Part shown: in pieces, positions 15,995-25,055 of the stretch
How the letters are laid out: each line of letters begins with the position of its first letter
Position numbering within the stretch: the first letter of the stretch is position 1
From: Microbacterium sufflavum
GTDB lineage: Bacteria; Actinomycetota; Actinomycetes; Actinomycetales; Microbacteriaceae
NCBI RefSeq assembly: GCF_023091155.1
Contig: NZ_JAHWXK010000001.1
Location: 1,860,001-1,924,000 of the forward strand
Direction: 5' to 3'
DNA length: 64,000 nucleotides
The notes under the pieces: generated by a model
Databases searched by the model: none
What the model was told of the DNA's origin: nothing
Seen by the model: the letters and a program-made list of their open reading frames with translations, nothing else
Position numbers and translations under genes: made by a program

Positions 15995-16782
15995 CAGTGT
16001 CACAGGAGCAGGAGCTCGGCGCGCTCGCCGCGGAGGTCGCTCGGGAGGCGGGGGAGCTCGCCAGGACACGCCGACAGCAGGGGGTCACCCTGGCCGCGAC
16101 CAAGTCGACACTGGCCGACATCGTGACCGAGGCCGACCGCGAGGTCGAGGCGCTCATCCGCGACCGTCTGCTGACGGCGCGGCCGCACGACGGCTTCCTC
16201 GGCGAGGAGTCCGGTACGGCGGCGGGCGACAGCGGGATCACCTGGGTGGTCGACCCCATCGACGGCACCGTCAACTACGCCTACGGCATCCCGGCCTACA
16301 ACGTCAGCATTGCGGCCGTGCAGGGAGAGCCCGACCCGAGCCGGTGGGAGGCGCTCGCCGCCGCCGTGCACGCACCGGCCGTGGGGGAGACCTTCACCGC
16401 CGCTCGAGGTCACGGAGGCTGGCTCGACGGCAGACGCCTCGAGGTCACGCAGGAGACACCGGCCGGCGCGCTCCTCGCCACCGGGTTCGGCTACGACCCC
16501 GCGACCCACGACGGCGACCTCGCGACCGTGCGCCGGGTGATGCCCATCGCGCGGGACCTCCGGCGGATGGGGTCGGCCGCACTCGACCTCGCGTACGTCG
16601 CCGCTGGTCGACTCGACGGCTACTTCGAGCGCGGACTGGCCCCCTGGGACCTCGCGGCGGGCGCGCTCCTGGTGAGCGAGGCGGGCGGCATCGTGACGCG
16701 CGTCGACACCGACTCCCCTCGGCCGCTGCTGATCGCCGGAGGACCAGCCGTGCACGCGCGGCTCACCGAGATCCTGTGCTGA
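15991..16782 (+). CDS. Inositol monophosphatase family protein
   Basis: This 263-residue protein has the metal-binding motifs of the inositol monophosphatase/FIG superfamily: 'GEES' near residue 71, 'WVVDPIDGTVNY' near residue 86, and the C-terminal 'GLAPWDLAAGALLV' near residue 212. It should remove phosphate from inositol-1-phosphate or a related sugar phosphate or nucleotide such as histidinol phosphate. Actinobacteria use inositol for mycothiol and phosphatidylinositol. The start GTG 15991 overlaps the stop of the membrane protein gene by four bases. Confidence 0.92.
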   Translation: MTVSQEQELGALAAEVAREAGELARTRRQQGVTLAATKSTLADIVTEADREVEALIRDRLLTARPHDGFLGEESGTAAGDSGITWVVDPIDGTVNYAYGIPAYNVSIAAVQGEPDPSRWEALAAAVHAPAVGETFTAARGHGGWLDGRRLEVTQETPAGALLATGFGYDPATHDGDLATVRRVMPIARDLRRMGSAALDLAYVAAGRLDGYFERGLAPWDLAAGALLVSEAGGIVTRVDTDSPRPLLIAGGPAVHARLTEILC

Positions 16783-16844
16783 GAAACCTGGACTGATACA
16801 TGGCATTCCCAGGGTGATCGGGGTAGTGTTTACCCGATCGTTAC

Positions 16845-16865
16845 TTTCACCACCCGAAGGTGAAA
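16845..16865 (+). promoter_or_regulatory. Leader hairpin upstream of the M23 peptidase gene
   Basis: TTTCACC (16845-16851) and GGTGAAA (16859-16865) form a 7-bp stem with a seven-base loop in the region before the peptidase start. A possible -10 box TAGTGT lies at 16824-16829, so the hairpin would be near the 5' end of the mRNA. A second inverted repeat, GATCGGG/CCCGATC (16816-16822 with 16833-16839), flanks that -10 box. Function is unknown. Confidence 0.35.
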
Positions 16866-16911
16866 GCTGTCATTGCGCCCCCGAGCAACACGAACGACCG
16901 AGAGACTAGTT

Positions 16912-18153
16912 TTGCCCTTCGAGAATCCCCAGGCTGCCGCTGCGCCCACGCGTCGCTCCAGCCGTCATCGCACTGCGGCCACCGAGGCCCCGGCGACCGG
17001 GACGACGGCACCCCTCGCTCACGCGGAGACCGTGGTCGCGCTCGCCGCCGTCGCACCCCTCTCCCGTCGCGCCGCACGTCAGCGGCCGAACGACGTCCCG
17101 CCGGTGCCTCAGGCTCCCGCCGAACCGTTCATCGCCGCGACGCCCGTGCCCGCCGTGGCCGACGTCCCCGCCGTGCCCCTCGCGGCGACGCACGAGGCAC
17201 CCGCCGAGGCCGCAGGCGCCGAGGTCATCCCGCCGGCCTCCGAGCCGTTCGTGGCCGAAGCCGACGCCGAGGGAGACGCGTTCGAGCGTGCCTCGCGCGC
17301 CTTCCGCAGCACCGGCACCGTGCGTACCGTCCCTGCTGCGGCCGCGAGTGCCCCGTCATTCGCCAGCGCCGCCGACGTGCAGGGTGCGGCGGCCGAACAC
17401 GTCGCATCGCGTCCCCGCCGTCTCCGGCGCTTCGTGACGGTCGGCGCGACCGTCGGTGTCATGGGTCTGGCCGGACTGCTCGCGGTCTCCATGACGCTGC
17501 CCGCCGAGGCCGTCGCCGCCGCGCGCGGAGGGTCGATGGCGTCCACCTCCCTCGTGACCGCTGCCGCCGCCGACGCCGCGGGGTCGGCGAAGGACGAGAT
17601 CCAGGCCTTCGTCGCGCCCTCCGACGTGCAGAACGCACCGCTCACCCGCAACGACGACTACAGCACGGTCTCGCTCGTCGAGGTCGCGGCCGAGCAGGGC
17701 ATCAACTACTCGGGCGAGGTCTTCACGAACGACCCCGACGCGGCCATCCAGTGGCCGTTCATGGTCGGCGTCGGCATGTCGTACGGCTATGGCATGCGCA
17801 GCGGGCGCCTGCACGAGGGCATCGACTTCACCCCCGGCAACGGCGCGCCCATCCAGGCGATCGCCGACGGCGTGGTGCGCACCGCCACGGAGCAGGGCGG
17901 CGCCTACGGGGTCACGGTCTACATCGACCACGTGATCGACGGTCAGACCATCACCAGCCACTATGCGCACATGCAGTACGGCTCGCTCCAGGTGAAGGCG
18001 GGCGACCGGGTCACCGTCGGCACCGTCATCGGCAAGACCGGGAACACGGGCCGCTCCTACGGCGCGCACCTCCACTTCGAGCTCATCGTCAACGGCACGA
18101 CGATCGACCCGATGCCGTGGCTCCGCGCCAACGCCGGACGCACGTCGTACTGA
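16912..18153 (+). CDS. M23-family peptidoglycan endopeptidase, membrane-anchored
   Basis: This protein of about 413 residues has a long Ala/Pro-rich N-terminal part, one membrane helix near residues 168-190, and a C-terminal M23 metallopeptidase domain. The zinc ligands are visible in 'LHEGIDF' (near residue 300), 'SHYAHM' and 'HLHFEL' (near residue 386). It should cut peptide cross-links of the cell wall from the outer face of the membrane, acting in wall remodelling or division. The start is uncertain: TTG 16912 has a purine-rich GAGAG upstream, while TTG 16873 would add 13 residues. It lies directly upstream of two tRNA genes. Confidence 0.9.
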   Translation: MPFENPQAAAAPTRRSSRHRTAATEAPATGTTAPLAHAETVVALAAVAPLSRRAARQRPNDVPPVPQAPAEPFIAATPVPAVADVPAVPLAATHEAPAEAAGAEVIPPASEPFVAEADAEGDAFERASRAFRSTGTVRTVPAAAASAPSFASAADVQGAAAEHVASRPRRLRRFVTVGATVGVMGLAGLLAVSMTLPAEAVAAARGGSMASTSLVTAAAADAAGSAKDEIQAFVAPSDVQNAPLTRNDDYSTVSLVEVAAEQGINYSGEVFTNDPDAAIQWPFMVGVGMSYGYGMRSGRLHEGIDFTPGNGAPIQAIADGVVRTATEQGGAYGVTVYIDHVIDGQTITSHYAHMQYGSLQVKAGDRVTVGTVIGKTGNTGRSYGAHLHFELIVNGTTIDPMPWLRANAGRTSY

Positions 18154-18201
18154 CCGGCCTGATTTCATGAGGACGCCACAGTGATGGTATTCTCGTGTGG
18201 T

Positions 18202-18217
18202 TGCCCCGCGAGGGGCA
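18202..18217 (+). other. Short hairpin before tRNA-Thr
   Basis: TGCCCC / GGGGCA with a four-base GCGA loop lies four bases upstream of tRNA-Thr. It may be part of the 5' leader removed by RNase P, or a weak end signal for the peptidase transcript. Confidence 0.35.
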
Positions 18218-18221
18218 GCAC

Positions 18222-18293
18222 GCCCCGATAGCTCAGTGGCAGAGCACTTCCATGGTAAGGAAGGGGTCGTCAGTTCAATCCTGACTCGGGGCT
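18222..18293 (+). tRNA. tRNA-Thr (anticodon GGT)
   Basis: Acceptor strands GCCCCGA (18222-18228) and TCGGGGC (18286-18292) pair. The anticodon GGT is at 18254-18256 inside the loop ATGGTAA, and the D arm and TTCAATC T loop are standard. CCA is not encoded. Confidence 0.95.
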
Positions 18294-18325
18294 CGGAGTT
18301 CGCATCTGCGATGCGGATGCCGTGC

Positions 18326-18399
18326 GGCAGGGTAGCTCAGTTGGTGAGAGCGCACGACTCATAATCGTGAGGTCGCGGGTTCAAGCCCCGCTCCTGCTA
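18326..18399 (+). tRNA. tRNA-Met, elongator type (anticodon CAT)
   Basis: Acceptor strands GGCAGGG (18326-18332) and TCCTGCT (18392-18398) pair with G:U at both ends. The anticodon stem CACGA/TCGTG closes the loop CTCATAA. The body resembles the actinobacterial elongator Met tRNA rather than the initiator. CCA is not encoded. A terminator hairpin follows. Confidence 0.92.
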
Positions 18400-18404
18400 C
18401 AGCT

Positions 18405-18434
18405 CGAAACCCCCGGATACGTCCGGGGGTTTCG
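18405..18434 (+). terminator. Terminator of the tRNA-Thr/tRNA-Met unit
   Basis: A perfect 13-bp stem (18405-18417 with 18422-18434) closes a four-base TACG loop. It starts five bases after the tRNA-Met discriminator base. Confidence 0.88.
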
Positions 18435-18515
18435 TCGTATCCGCGGACTAGAGTGAGAGCCGTTCCGTGCCCTCGCGCGGACGAGCGAGGCGGGCTCCCC
18501 GGAAAGAGGACCGCC

Positions 18516-18986
18516 GTGCCGACCCCCGCTCCCTCCGCGACCGCTGTCTACTGCCATGCGCACCGGGCGGTGATGGTCGCCGTGACGGACAGGGCGGGCG
18601 TCTCGCTCGGACTGGAGGACATCGCGGGCCCCGTCTCCTGGGACGAGCTCATCGCCGCGGGCTACGGCCTCGCGGTCGCGGCGGGCGCACTGTCCGGTGC
18701 GGTGGCCGGGCTCCGCTGCCGGGGAGTCTCCATCGCCGACGTGCTCGGCGCGTCGATCGAGGACCCCCACCACACGATCGATCGCGCCGACCTGCGCCGC
18801 GCGGCCGCCTGGCTCGCCGACGGGCTTGCCCGCGACGAGGAGCAGCCGCTCGACGACATGACCGCCGAGGTGATCGGCACCGACGTGCTGTGGGACCCCC
18901 ACGCCCACGCGGACGACGACCGCATCGCCGCGGTCGTGTTCGCGATCGTCACCGTCACTGCACAGGCCGTCGGGGAGCGGAGCTGA
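18516..18986 (+). CDS. Hypothetical protein, 156 residues
   Basis: I do not recognise this protein. It is soluble, Ala-rich and acidic toward the C-terminus, with a Cys-His pair near the start ('VYCHAHRAVM') and a second His cluster ('EDPHHTID', 'DPHAHADDDR'). The start GTG 18516 is preceded by AAAGAGGA at 18503-18510. TAGAGT at 18449-18454 is a plausible -10 box giving a short leader. An in-frame GTG at 18453 lies within that box and is unlikely to be used. The stop codon lies inside the first copy of the 66-67 bp tandem repeat that follows. Confidence 0.65.
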   Translation: MPTPAPSATAVYCHAHRAVMVAVTDRAGVSLGLEDIAGPVSWDELIAAGYGLAVAAGALSGAVAGLRCRGVSIADVLGASIEDPHHTIDRADLRRAAAWLADGLARDEEQPLDDMTAEVIGTDVLWDPHAHADDDRIAAVVFAIVTVTAQAVGERS

Positions 18987-19189
18987 GCGTGCGGCGCGCT
19001 CTGTCCCCGCTGCTCGGCTGATCCCGCGCAGGCCCCCAGGGAGCGGAGCTGAGCCTGCGGCGCGCTCTGCCCGCGCTGGCTCGGCTGATCCCGCGTAGGC
19101 CCCCAGGGAGCGGAGCTGAGCGTGCGGCGCGTTCTGCCCCCGCTGGCTCGGCTGATCCCGCACAGGCCGTCGGGGAGCAGAGCTGACCG
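18963..19189. repeat. Tandem repeat, period 66-67 bp, about 3.4 copies
   Basis: Copies begin at 18963, 19029, 19096 and 19163 (the last is partial). Each copy carries GGGAGCGGAGCTGA (or GGGAGCAGAGCTGA) and, in the full copies, CTCGGCTGATCCCGC, with only a few differences between copies. The first copy contains the last codons and stop of the hypothetical gene; the last ends before the small acidic gene. The 360-base stretch 18987-19346 holds nothing else that I can support. Confidence 0.9.
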
Positions 19190-19346
19190 TGACACCCGGC
19201 CCCGCGCGCGCCGGGCCGCCCGACGATGGCCAGCGCCCCTCGGCCGCACGGGCCATCCGGAACCCGGAGGTCATGTCAAGCCCCTGCGCTCGGGCCCGCC
19301 GGCACGGGAGACTGGCGCTCCACGAGGCCGAGGAACGGAGATCCCC

Positions 19347-19502
19347 ATGTCAGACCCGAACAGCAACGCCGCCGACGATGGCCCCGAGGTGGACGCCGTC
19401 GGTGTGGACGCCGACATCGTCACCAACGATCACGACCCCGAGCCCGACGACCTTCCGGCCAGCGAAGACGACGACGACCTCGACGTCGCCGACCTCCCCT
19501 GA
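19347..19502 (+). CDS. Small acidic hypothetical protein, 51 residues
   Basis: The ATG at 19347 opens a 51-codon frame preceded by the purine-rich GGAACGGAG. The product is dominated by Asp and Glu, with a run of Asp in 'ASEDDDDLDVADLP' at the C-terminus, and has only one basic side chain type (His). It has no membrane segment. It ends four bases before the stop of the convergent MFS gene. Function is unknown. The strong acidic bias and good start make a real gene likely but not certain. Confidence 0.55.
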   Translation: MSDPNSNAADDGPEVDAVGVDADIVTNDHDPEPDDLPASEDDDDLDVADLP

Positions 19503-19506
19503 CCGG

Positions 19507-21168
<1,662 letters not shown>

Positions 21169-21780
21169 TCAGTGGGCTTTCTGTGCGGGGGAGTACAGGT
21201 CGCGCGCGAGCCGGAGACGGCGTCGGATCAGCTCGGCGAACGGCTCGGTGGAGTGGTGGTGCAGGAGCTGTTCCATGCACAGGCGCACGAGGGCACCGAC
21301 GGACTGCACGAGCACCTGCGCGCGCAGCTCGGCGTCCTCGACGCCCTCGAGCCGGCGGGTGATCAGGGCGACGTCGCGCCGCTCGTGCTTCTCCTGCTGC
21401 TCGAACGCGGCCTTGAGCAGTCGCGGTTCGTGCTCGATCACGGCGAACAGCTCGGCGGCATGCTCGACGGGGTCGAACAGGGAGAAGCGGGCGACGGTGA
21501 GCTCGACGAAGTCGTCGAGCAGGTCGCCGTCGGCGGTCGCGAAAGCGTCCTCCAGCTCCTCCTGGCGGGAGTCGATCACGGTGATGCCGAAGACCGCGTT
21601 CTCCTTGCTCTCGAAGTAGTTGAAGAACGTGCGGCGAGACACCCCGGCCTCGGTGCACAGCTCCTCGATCGTGAAGCCGGCGAAGCCTCGTTCGACCGTC
21701 CAGCGCCGCGCCACCGAGGTGAGCGCGCGAGACGTCTCGCGCTTGCGCTGCTCCCTCGTCGATTCTGCACTCGCATCCAT
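21169..21780 (-). CDS. TetR-family transcriptional repressor
   Basis: This 203-residue protein has an N-terminal TetR helix-turn-helix (residues 20-65, with 'FTIEELCTEAGVSRRTFFNYF' split over the recognition helix) and a variable ligand-binding C-terminal half. It lies upstream of, and abuts, the MFS exporter gene, so it should repress the pair until a ligand binds. I chose ATG 21780; longer frames start inside the upstream region. A perfect 16-bp palindrome at 21783-21798 sits three bases upstream of the start and is the obvious operator. Confidence 0.92.
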   Translation of the reverse strand: MDASAESTREQRKRETSRALTSVARRWTVERGFAGFTIEELCTEAGVSRRTFFNYFESKENAVFGITVIDSRQEELEDAFATADGDLLDDFVELTVARFSLFDPVEHAAELFAVIEHEPRLLKAAFEQQEKHERRDVALITRRLEGVEDAELRAQVLVQSVGALVRLCMEQLLHHHSTEPFAELIRRRLRLARDLYSPAQKAH

Positions 21781-21782
21781 AG

Positions 21783-21798
21783 AGTGCAACTTTGCACT
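21783..21798. promoter_or_regulatory. Probable TetR operator upstream of the tetR-MFS operon
   Basis: AGTGCAACTTTGCACT is a perfect 16-bp inverted repeat immediately upstream of the tetR start codon. A further GTGCAC lies about 15 bases upstream. Binding here would block transcription or initiation of the operon. Size and position fit TetR-family autoregulation. Confidence 0.6.
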
Positions 21799-21955
21799 TT
21801 CAACCTTGGAGTGCACTGTGAGAGTGCGTTTCTCTGCCCGCCCGGAAAAACCGTCGGCGAATTCGTGACATCCGAGGTGCCTCATGCGTCTTAGTGGTGT
21901 CGTAAGAACACGGCCCGCGCCCCACGGTGCGGACACACGGATGAAGGAGCTCGAG

Positions 21956-22396
21956 ATGGCGAACGTGACGGGGGGCAGCCAGCCCAAGGCTCAGGTCGTA
22001 CCGACGGCGCAGGCCGCAGCGGTGGGGAAGACCACGATCGAGGACGCGGTCGTCGCGAAGATCGCGGGTATCGCGGCCCGTGAGGTCAGCGGCGTCTATG
22101 CGCTCGGCGGCGGGGCGGCCCGCATGATGGGCGCGATCCGAGACGTGCTGAACACGACCGACCTCTCGCAGGGCGTGAGCGTGGAGGTCGGCGAGACGCA
22201 GGTGGCCGTCGACGTCACGATCGTCGCGGAGTACCCGGTGTCGCTGCAGAAGGTGGCCGACGACGTGCGCACGGCCATCCACCGGGCCATGGTCGACCTG
22301 GTCGGCATGGACGTCGCCGAGATCAACGTGAGCGTCAACGACGTGCACATCCCCTCGGACGACGACGCCGACGCCGAGGAGGCGCGAGTCCAGTGA
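21956..22396 (+). CDS. Asp23/Gls24 family envelope stress protein
   Basis: This 146-residue protein carries the Asp23/Gls24 domain (residues 20-125). The conserved core reads 'VVAKIAGIAAREVSGVYALGG' in pieces, followed by 'VDVTIVAEYPVSLQKVADDV' and 'INVSVNDVHI'. In Staphylococcus, Asp23 lies under the membrane, held there by AmaP, and responds to alkaline or envelope stress. The ATG at 21956 has AAGGAG at 21944-21949. The next gene starts within its stop codon. It opens a run of envelope genes that ends at 26046. Confidence 0.93.
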   Translation: MANVTGGSQPKAQVVPTAQAAAVGKTTIEDAVVAKIAGIAAREVSGVYALGGGAARMMGAIRDVLNTTDLSQGVSVEVGETQVAVDVTIVAEYPVSLQKVADDVRTAIHRAMVDLVGMDVAEINVSVNDVHIPSDDDADAEEARVQ

Positions 22397-22584
22397 ACGC
22401 CTCGGTGATCGGCGGAGCTGCGGCCGCGGTCCTCGCACTGACCTGGATCGTGCTGGGCTTCTGGGCGTTCCTGCTCGTGCTCCTCGCGATGCTCGTCGGC
22501 GCGGCGGCCGGGCGCATCGCCGACGGTCGCCTGGACGTGCGGGCGCTCGCCGAGGTGGTCCGCGGACGGCGGTCGTCCTCGTGA
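22393..22584 (+). CDS. Small membrane protein of the Asp23 cluster (DUF2273-like)
   Basis: This 63-residue protein is mostly one long hydrophobic hairpin (residues 5-42) with a basic C-terminus. It resembles the small DUF2273-type membrane proteins found beside Asp23 genes, which may help anchor the complex. Its GTG start overlaps the previous stop by four bases and its own stop overlaps the next start, so translation is coupled. Assignment rests on context and size. Confidence 0.75.
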   Translation: MNASVIGGAAAAVLALTWIVLGFWAFLLVLLAMLVGAAAGRIADGRLDVRALAEVVRGRRSSS

Positions 22585-22922
22585 GCGTCGAGCGGGCAGG
22601 GGCGTCGACGGGTGTGGCGGGGGCCACGTCCGTCGAGGCCCGCGCCCTGCACCGGATCGCCCTCGGCATCGCCAGGGATGCCGCGGGCGTGGGGCTCGAC
22701 GACATCGCGGTGGAGCTGGGCGACCGGCGCGGCGACCTGCGCGTCACGGTGGTCGTGCCCGTCGTGCTGGCGCGCTCCGACGGCACGACCCTCGCCGACC
22801 GCGGCGAGGTGCTGCGCGAGACCCTCGTGCGTCGGCTCGGGGAGCTGGCGTCGCGACGGGTGGGCGCGGTCGACGTGCGGTTCACCGGCGTGCGGCGTGC
22901 GCTCGAGCGGAGGGTCGCATGA
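22581..22922 (+). CDS. Hypothetical Asp23-cluster protein, 113 residues
   Basis: This soluble protein starts at GTG 22581, overlapping the previous stop by four bases. Its layout, an alpha-helical start ('EARALHRIALGIARDAAGVG') and beta strands ('DLRVTVVVPVVL', 'GAVDVRFTGVRRAL'), resembles a divergent Asp23-like fold. I cannot name a closer family. Its place between the small membrane protein and a DUF6286-type protein suggests that it is part of the same envelope complex. Confidence 0.7.
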   Translation: MSVERAGASTGVAGATSVEARALHRIALGIARDAAGVGLDDIAVELGDRRGDLRVTVVVPVVLARSDGTTLADRGEVLRETLVRRLGELASRRVGAVDVRFTGVRRALERRVA

Positions 22923-23482
22923 GCGCGCCCGCCGCCACGCGCCGACTGCTGCGCCGGGAGACACGGGCGTCGCGGACCGCTCCGGCGACCGTGCTCGCCG
23001 CTCTCCTGGCGATCGTGCTGCTCGGGCTCCTGGGGTGCGGGGTCGCCGCGGCCCTCGACCCCGGGTTCCGCACGGATGCGGCGGCGCTGCTGGCGGGCGT
23101 CGCCCAGGCGCTGTCCGCCCCTGGTGTCGCGATCGGTGCGGGCATCGCGCTGGTCGCGCTCGCCGCGGTGCTGCTGGCGCTGGCGGTCGTCCCGGGGCGT
23201 CGCGCCCGACGCGCCCGTCTGACCGGGCGCACCGCGCTCGTGGTGGACGACGGCGTGCTCGCGGACGCGATCGCCGACGGGGTGGCCAGGCGCACGGGTG
23301 TTCCGCGACCGCGCGTCGCGGTCACGGTGGGGCGCAGAGCCGCCACGGTCCGCCTGACCCCGACCAGCGGGGTGCTCGTGGACCGTGACGCGGCGCGGAC
23401 CGCTGCGGTGCGCGTGCTGGACGAGGTGGGCTTCGCCCTGACGCCGCGTGTGCTCGTGGCGACGGAAGGAGTGGTCGGATGA
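22919..23482 (+). CDS. Membrane protein of the Asp23 cluster (DUF6286-like)
   Basis: This 187-residue protein has two membrane helices (about residues 23-47 and 70-95) followed by a soluble domain with alternating strands and helices ('TALVVDDGVLADAIADGVA', 'VAVTVGRRAATVRLTP'). That arrangement fits the DUF6286 proteins linked to actinobacterial Asp23 operons. The ATG overlaps the previous stop by four bases, and the next gene overlaps this one in the same way. A scaffold or anchor role like AmaP is inferred only. Confidence 0.75.
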   Translation: MSAPAATRRLLRRETRASRTAPATVLAALLAIVLLGLLGCGVAAALDPGFRTDAAALLAGVAQALSAPGVAIGAGIALVALAAVLLALAVVPGRRARRARLTGRTALVVDDGVLADAIADGVARRTGVPRPRVAVTVGRRAATVRLTPTSGVLVDRDAARTAAVRVLDEVGFALTPRVLVATEGVVG

Positions 23483-24177
23483 GGCTCTCGGGATCCGTGG
23501 GGAACCGGGTGGTGCTGCTCGGCGGCGGCCTCGTGCTGCTCGCGGCGGGCGCGGCACTCGTGGCGACCGGGCTGGAGTCGGCGCGGCTGCTGCCCGCGGG
23601 GGCGGCGGGGGCCGTCTCGGCGGTCGAGCGGGCGTCCGCCGATGCATCGGCCGCGACGGTCGACCTCGGGAGCATCGGGGAGTTCCCGCTCGCGGCCGTG
23701 TCCGCCGCGGCCGCGGCCCTGGTCGTGGTCGTCCTGCTGATCGCGTTCCTGCTCACGCGGGGCCGCGGTCGCGTGCGCGAGGTGCTCGCGGTGCCGGGTC
23801 CTCGGGGGACGACCCGGGTGGACCGCGGTGTGGCCGACGGCGTGCTGGCGGAGACGCTCGCGGCTCGGGCCGACGTGGTGTCGGCGCGGACGGTCGCGCG
23901 TCGGGCGGGCCGTCGTACCGCCCTCGGGCTCGTCGTGACGCCGCGGAAGGGGGCGGCTCTGGGGGCCGTCGTCGCCGCGGCCGAGGCGGCCGTCGCGGAG
24001 TGGGACCGGTTGCTGGGCGTGGAGGTGCCGGTGGTCGTGCACGTCGCGGACCGCGGGTGGCGCGAGCTGTTCCGGTCGAGGCAGAGGATGCGCCGGTCGC
24101 TGGCCGGCGCGGGCGAGGCGGGGCACCGGTCCCGCACCGCCCGGACGTCGTCGACCCCGAGAGCCGGGGTCGCGTGA
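23479..24177 (+). CDS. AmaP-like membrane anchor protein of the Asp23 cluster
   Basis: This 232-residue protein has two hydrophobic helices (residues 10-32 and 73-95) and a C-terminal cytoplasmic domain with an Asp23-related pattern. That matches the layout of AmaP (alkaline shock response membrane anchor). The start ATG 23479 overlaps the previous stop. The C-terminal 40 residues are Arg-rich ('RSRQRMRRSL') and could contact phospholipids or nucleic acid. Sequence identity to AmaP is not obvious, so the name rests on topology and context. Confidence 0.7.
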   Translation: MRLSGSVGNRVVLLGGGLVLLAAGAALVATGLESARLLPAGAAGAVSAVERASADASAATVDLGSIGEFPLAAVSAAAAALVVVVLLIAFLLTRGRGRVREVLAVPGPRGTTRVDRGVADGVLAETLAARADVVSARTVARRAGRRTALGLVVTPRKGAALGAVVAAAEAAVAEWDRLLGVEVPVVVHVADRGWRELFRSRQRMRRSLAGAGEAGHRSRTARTSSTPRAGVA

Positions 24178-24191
24178 GGAAAGGAGCCGCC

Positions 24192-24365
24192 ATGAGCGGA
24201 GAGAACAAGATCAAGGCCGCCGCCCAGAAGATCGCCGGCAAGGCGAAGGAGGTCGTCGGCGAGGTCACCGACAACGACCGGCTCGTCGCCGAGGGCAAGG
24301 CCGAGCAGGCGAAGGGCGATGTGCGGAACGCCGCCGAGGATGTCAAGGACGCGTTCAAGAAGTGA
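24192..24365 (+). CDS. CsbD-like stress protein
   Basis: This 57-residue, highly charged, helical protein matches the CsbD family: 'KIAGKAKEVVGEVTDN' and 'EGKAEQAKGDVRNAAED' are typical. CsbD proteins are induced by general stress in Bacillus under sigma-B; their action is unknown. The ATG at 24192 has AAGGAG at 24181-24186. It is the last gene before a strong terminator, so it probably belongs to the Asp23 operon that begins at 21956. Confidence 0.92.
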   Translation: MSGENKIKAAAQKIAGKAKEVVGEVTDNDRLVAEGKAEQAKGDVRNAAEDVKDAFKK

Positions 24366-24374
24366 TCCCGCTCG

Positions 24375-24409
24375 CGCAGGGGGCGCCCCCGGTCGGGGCG
24401 CTCCCTGCG
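24375..24409 (+). terminator. Terminator after csbD
   Basis: A near-perfect inverted repeat, CGCAGGG(G/A)GCGCCCC on both arms, forms a stem of about 15 bp with a very short loop. It separates the first Asp23 operon from the sigma-factor gene. No T tract follows. Confidence 0.6.
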
Positions 24410-24488
24410 GCCGAGCCGTGCGCACGGATCCGATCCGTCGCCGCACGCGCTCCGAACCTGCAGGGGAAGCGGAACGAAGGGTGGGGGA

Positions 24489-25055
24489 ATGGCAGCGGAT
24501 GGCTCTCGCGGCCCGCTGGAACACGCCGGGGATCACATCGTCGCGGGTCGCGCCATGGACGGCGACGTCGAGGCGTTCGCGGTGCTGGTGCGGAGGTACA
24601 CGCCGATGATGCGCGCGTACACGCAGCGCATGCTGAACGGCTCGGCCGAAGTGGACGACACCGTGCAGGAGGCGTTCGTGACCGCGTGGCAGCGGTTCGG
24701 CGAGCTCGACGACCCCGGCAAGGTCAAGAGCTGGCTGATGCGCATCGTGAGTCGCAAGGCCGTGGACCGGCTCCGGCGCCACCGCCCGGCGGTCGATGTG
24801 ACCGAGATCGACCGGCCGGCACCCCTGCACGCCTCGCCGTCGGCGGTGGTGGAGGTGCGCGAGGGCGTCGCGGCACTGGGAGCCGCGCTGCGGGAGCTCC
24901 CGGAGGCGCAGCGCGAATGCTGGGTGCTGCGCGAGATGGGCGGGCACAGCTACGACGAGATCGCCGCGGAGCTCGGCGTCCCCGTCAGCACGGTGCGCGG
25001 GCTGCTGGCCCGTGCGCGCGGATTCCTGATCACCCGGATGGAGGCGTGGCGATGA
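24489..25055 (+). CDS. RNA polymerase sigma factor, ECF type
   Basis: This 188-residue protein has sigma region 2 ('FAVLVRRYTPMMRAYTQRML' and 'DDTVQEAFVTAWQRF', residues 31-78) and region 4 ('LPEAQRECWVLREMGG', 'EIAAELGVPVSTVRGLL', residues 136-180), with no region 3. That is the layout of ECF sigma factors. It is followed without a gap by an Asp23-family gene whose start overlaps its stop, and it lies right after the main Asp23 operon. An envelope-stress regulon is therefore likely. I could not identify its own promoter motif with confidence. Confidence 0.93.
   Translation: MAADGSRGPLEHAGDHIVAGRAMDGDVEAFAVLVRRYTPMMRAYTQRMLNGSAEVDDTVQEAFVTAWQRFGELDDPGKVKSWLMRIVSRKAVDRLRRHRPAVDVTEIDRPAPLHASPSAVVEVREGVAALGAALRELPEAQRECWVLREMGGHSYDEIAAELGVPVSTVRGLLARARGFLITRMEAWR

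Noticed and set aside
16845-16911. c-di-AMP (ydaO) riboswitch before the M23 gene
   Set aside because: Expected from the gene type, but I could not find the conserved ydaO sequence blocks. Only simple hairpins are visible.
18963-19189. CRISPR array
   Set aside because: The repeats are adjacent with no unique spacers, the unit is too long, and no cas gene is present.
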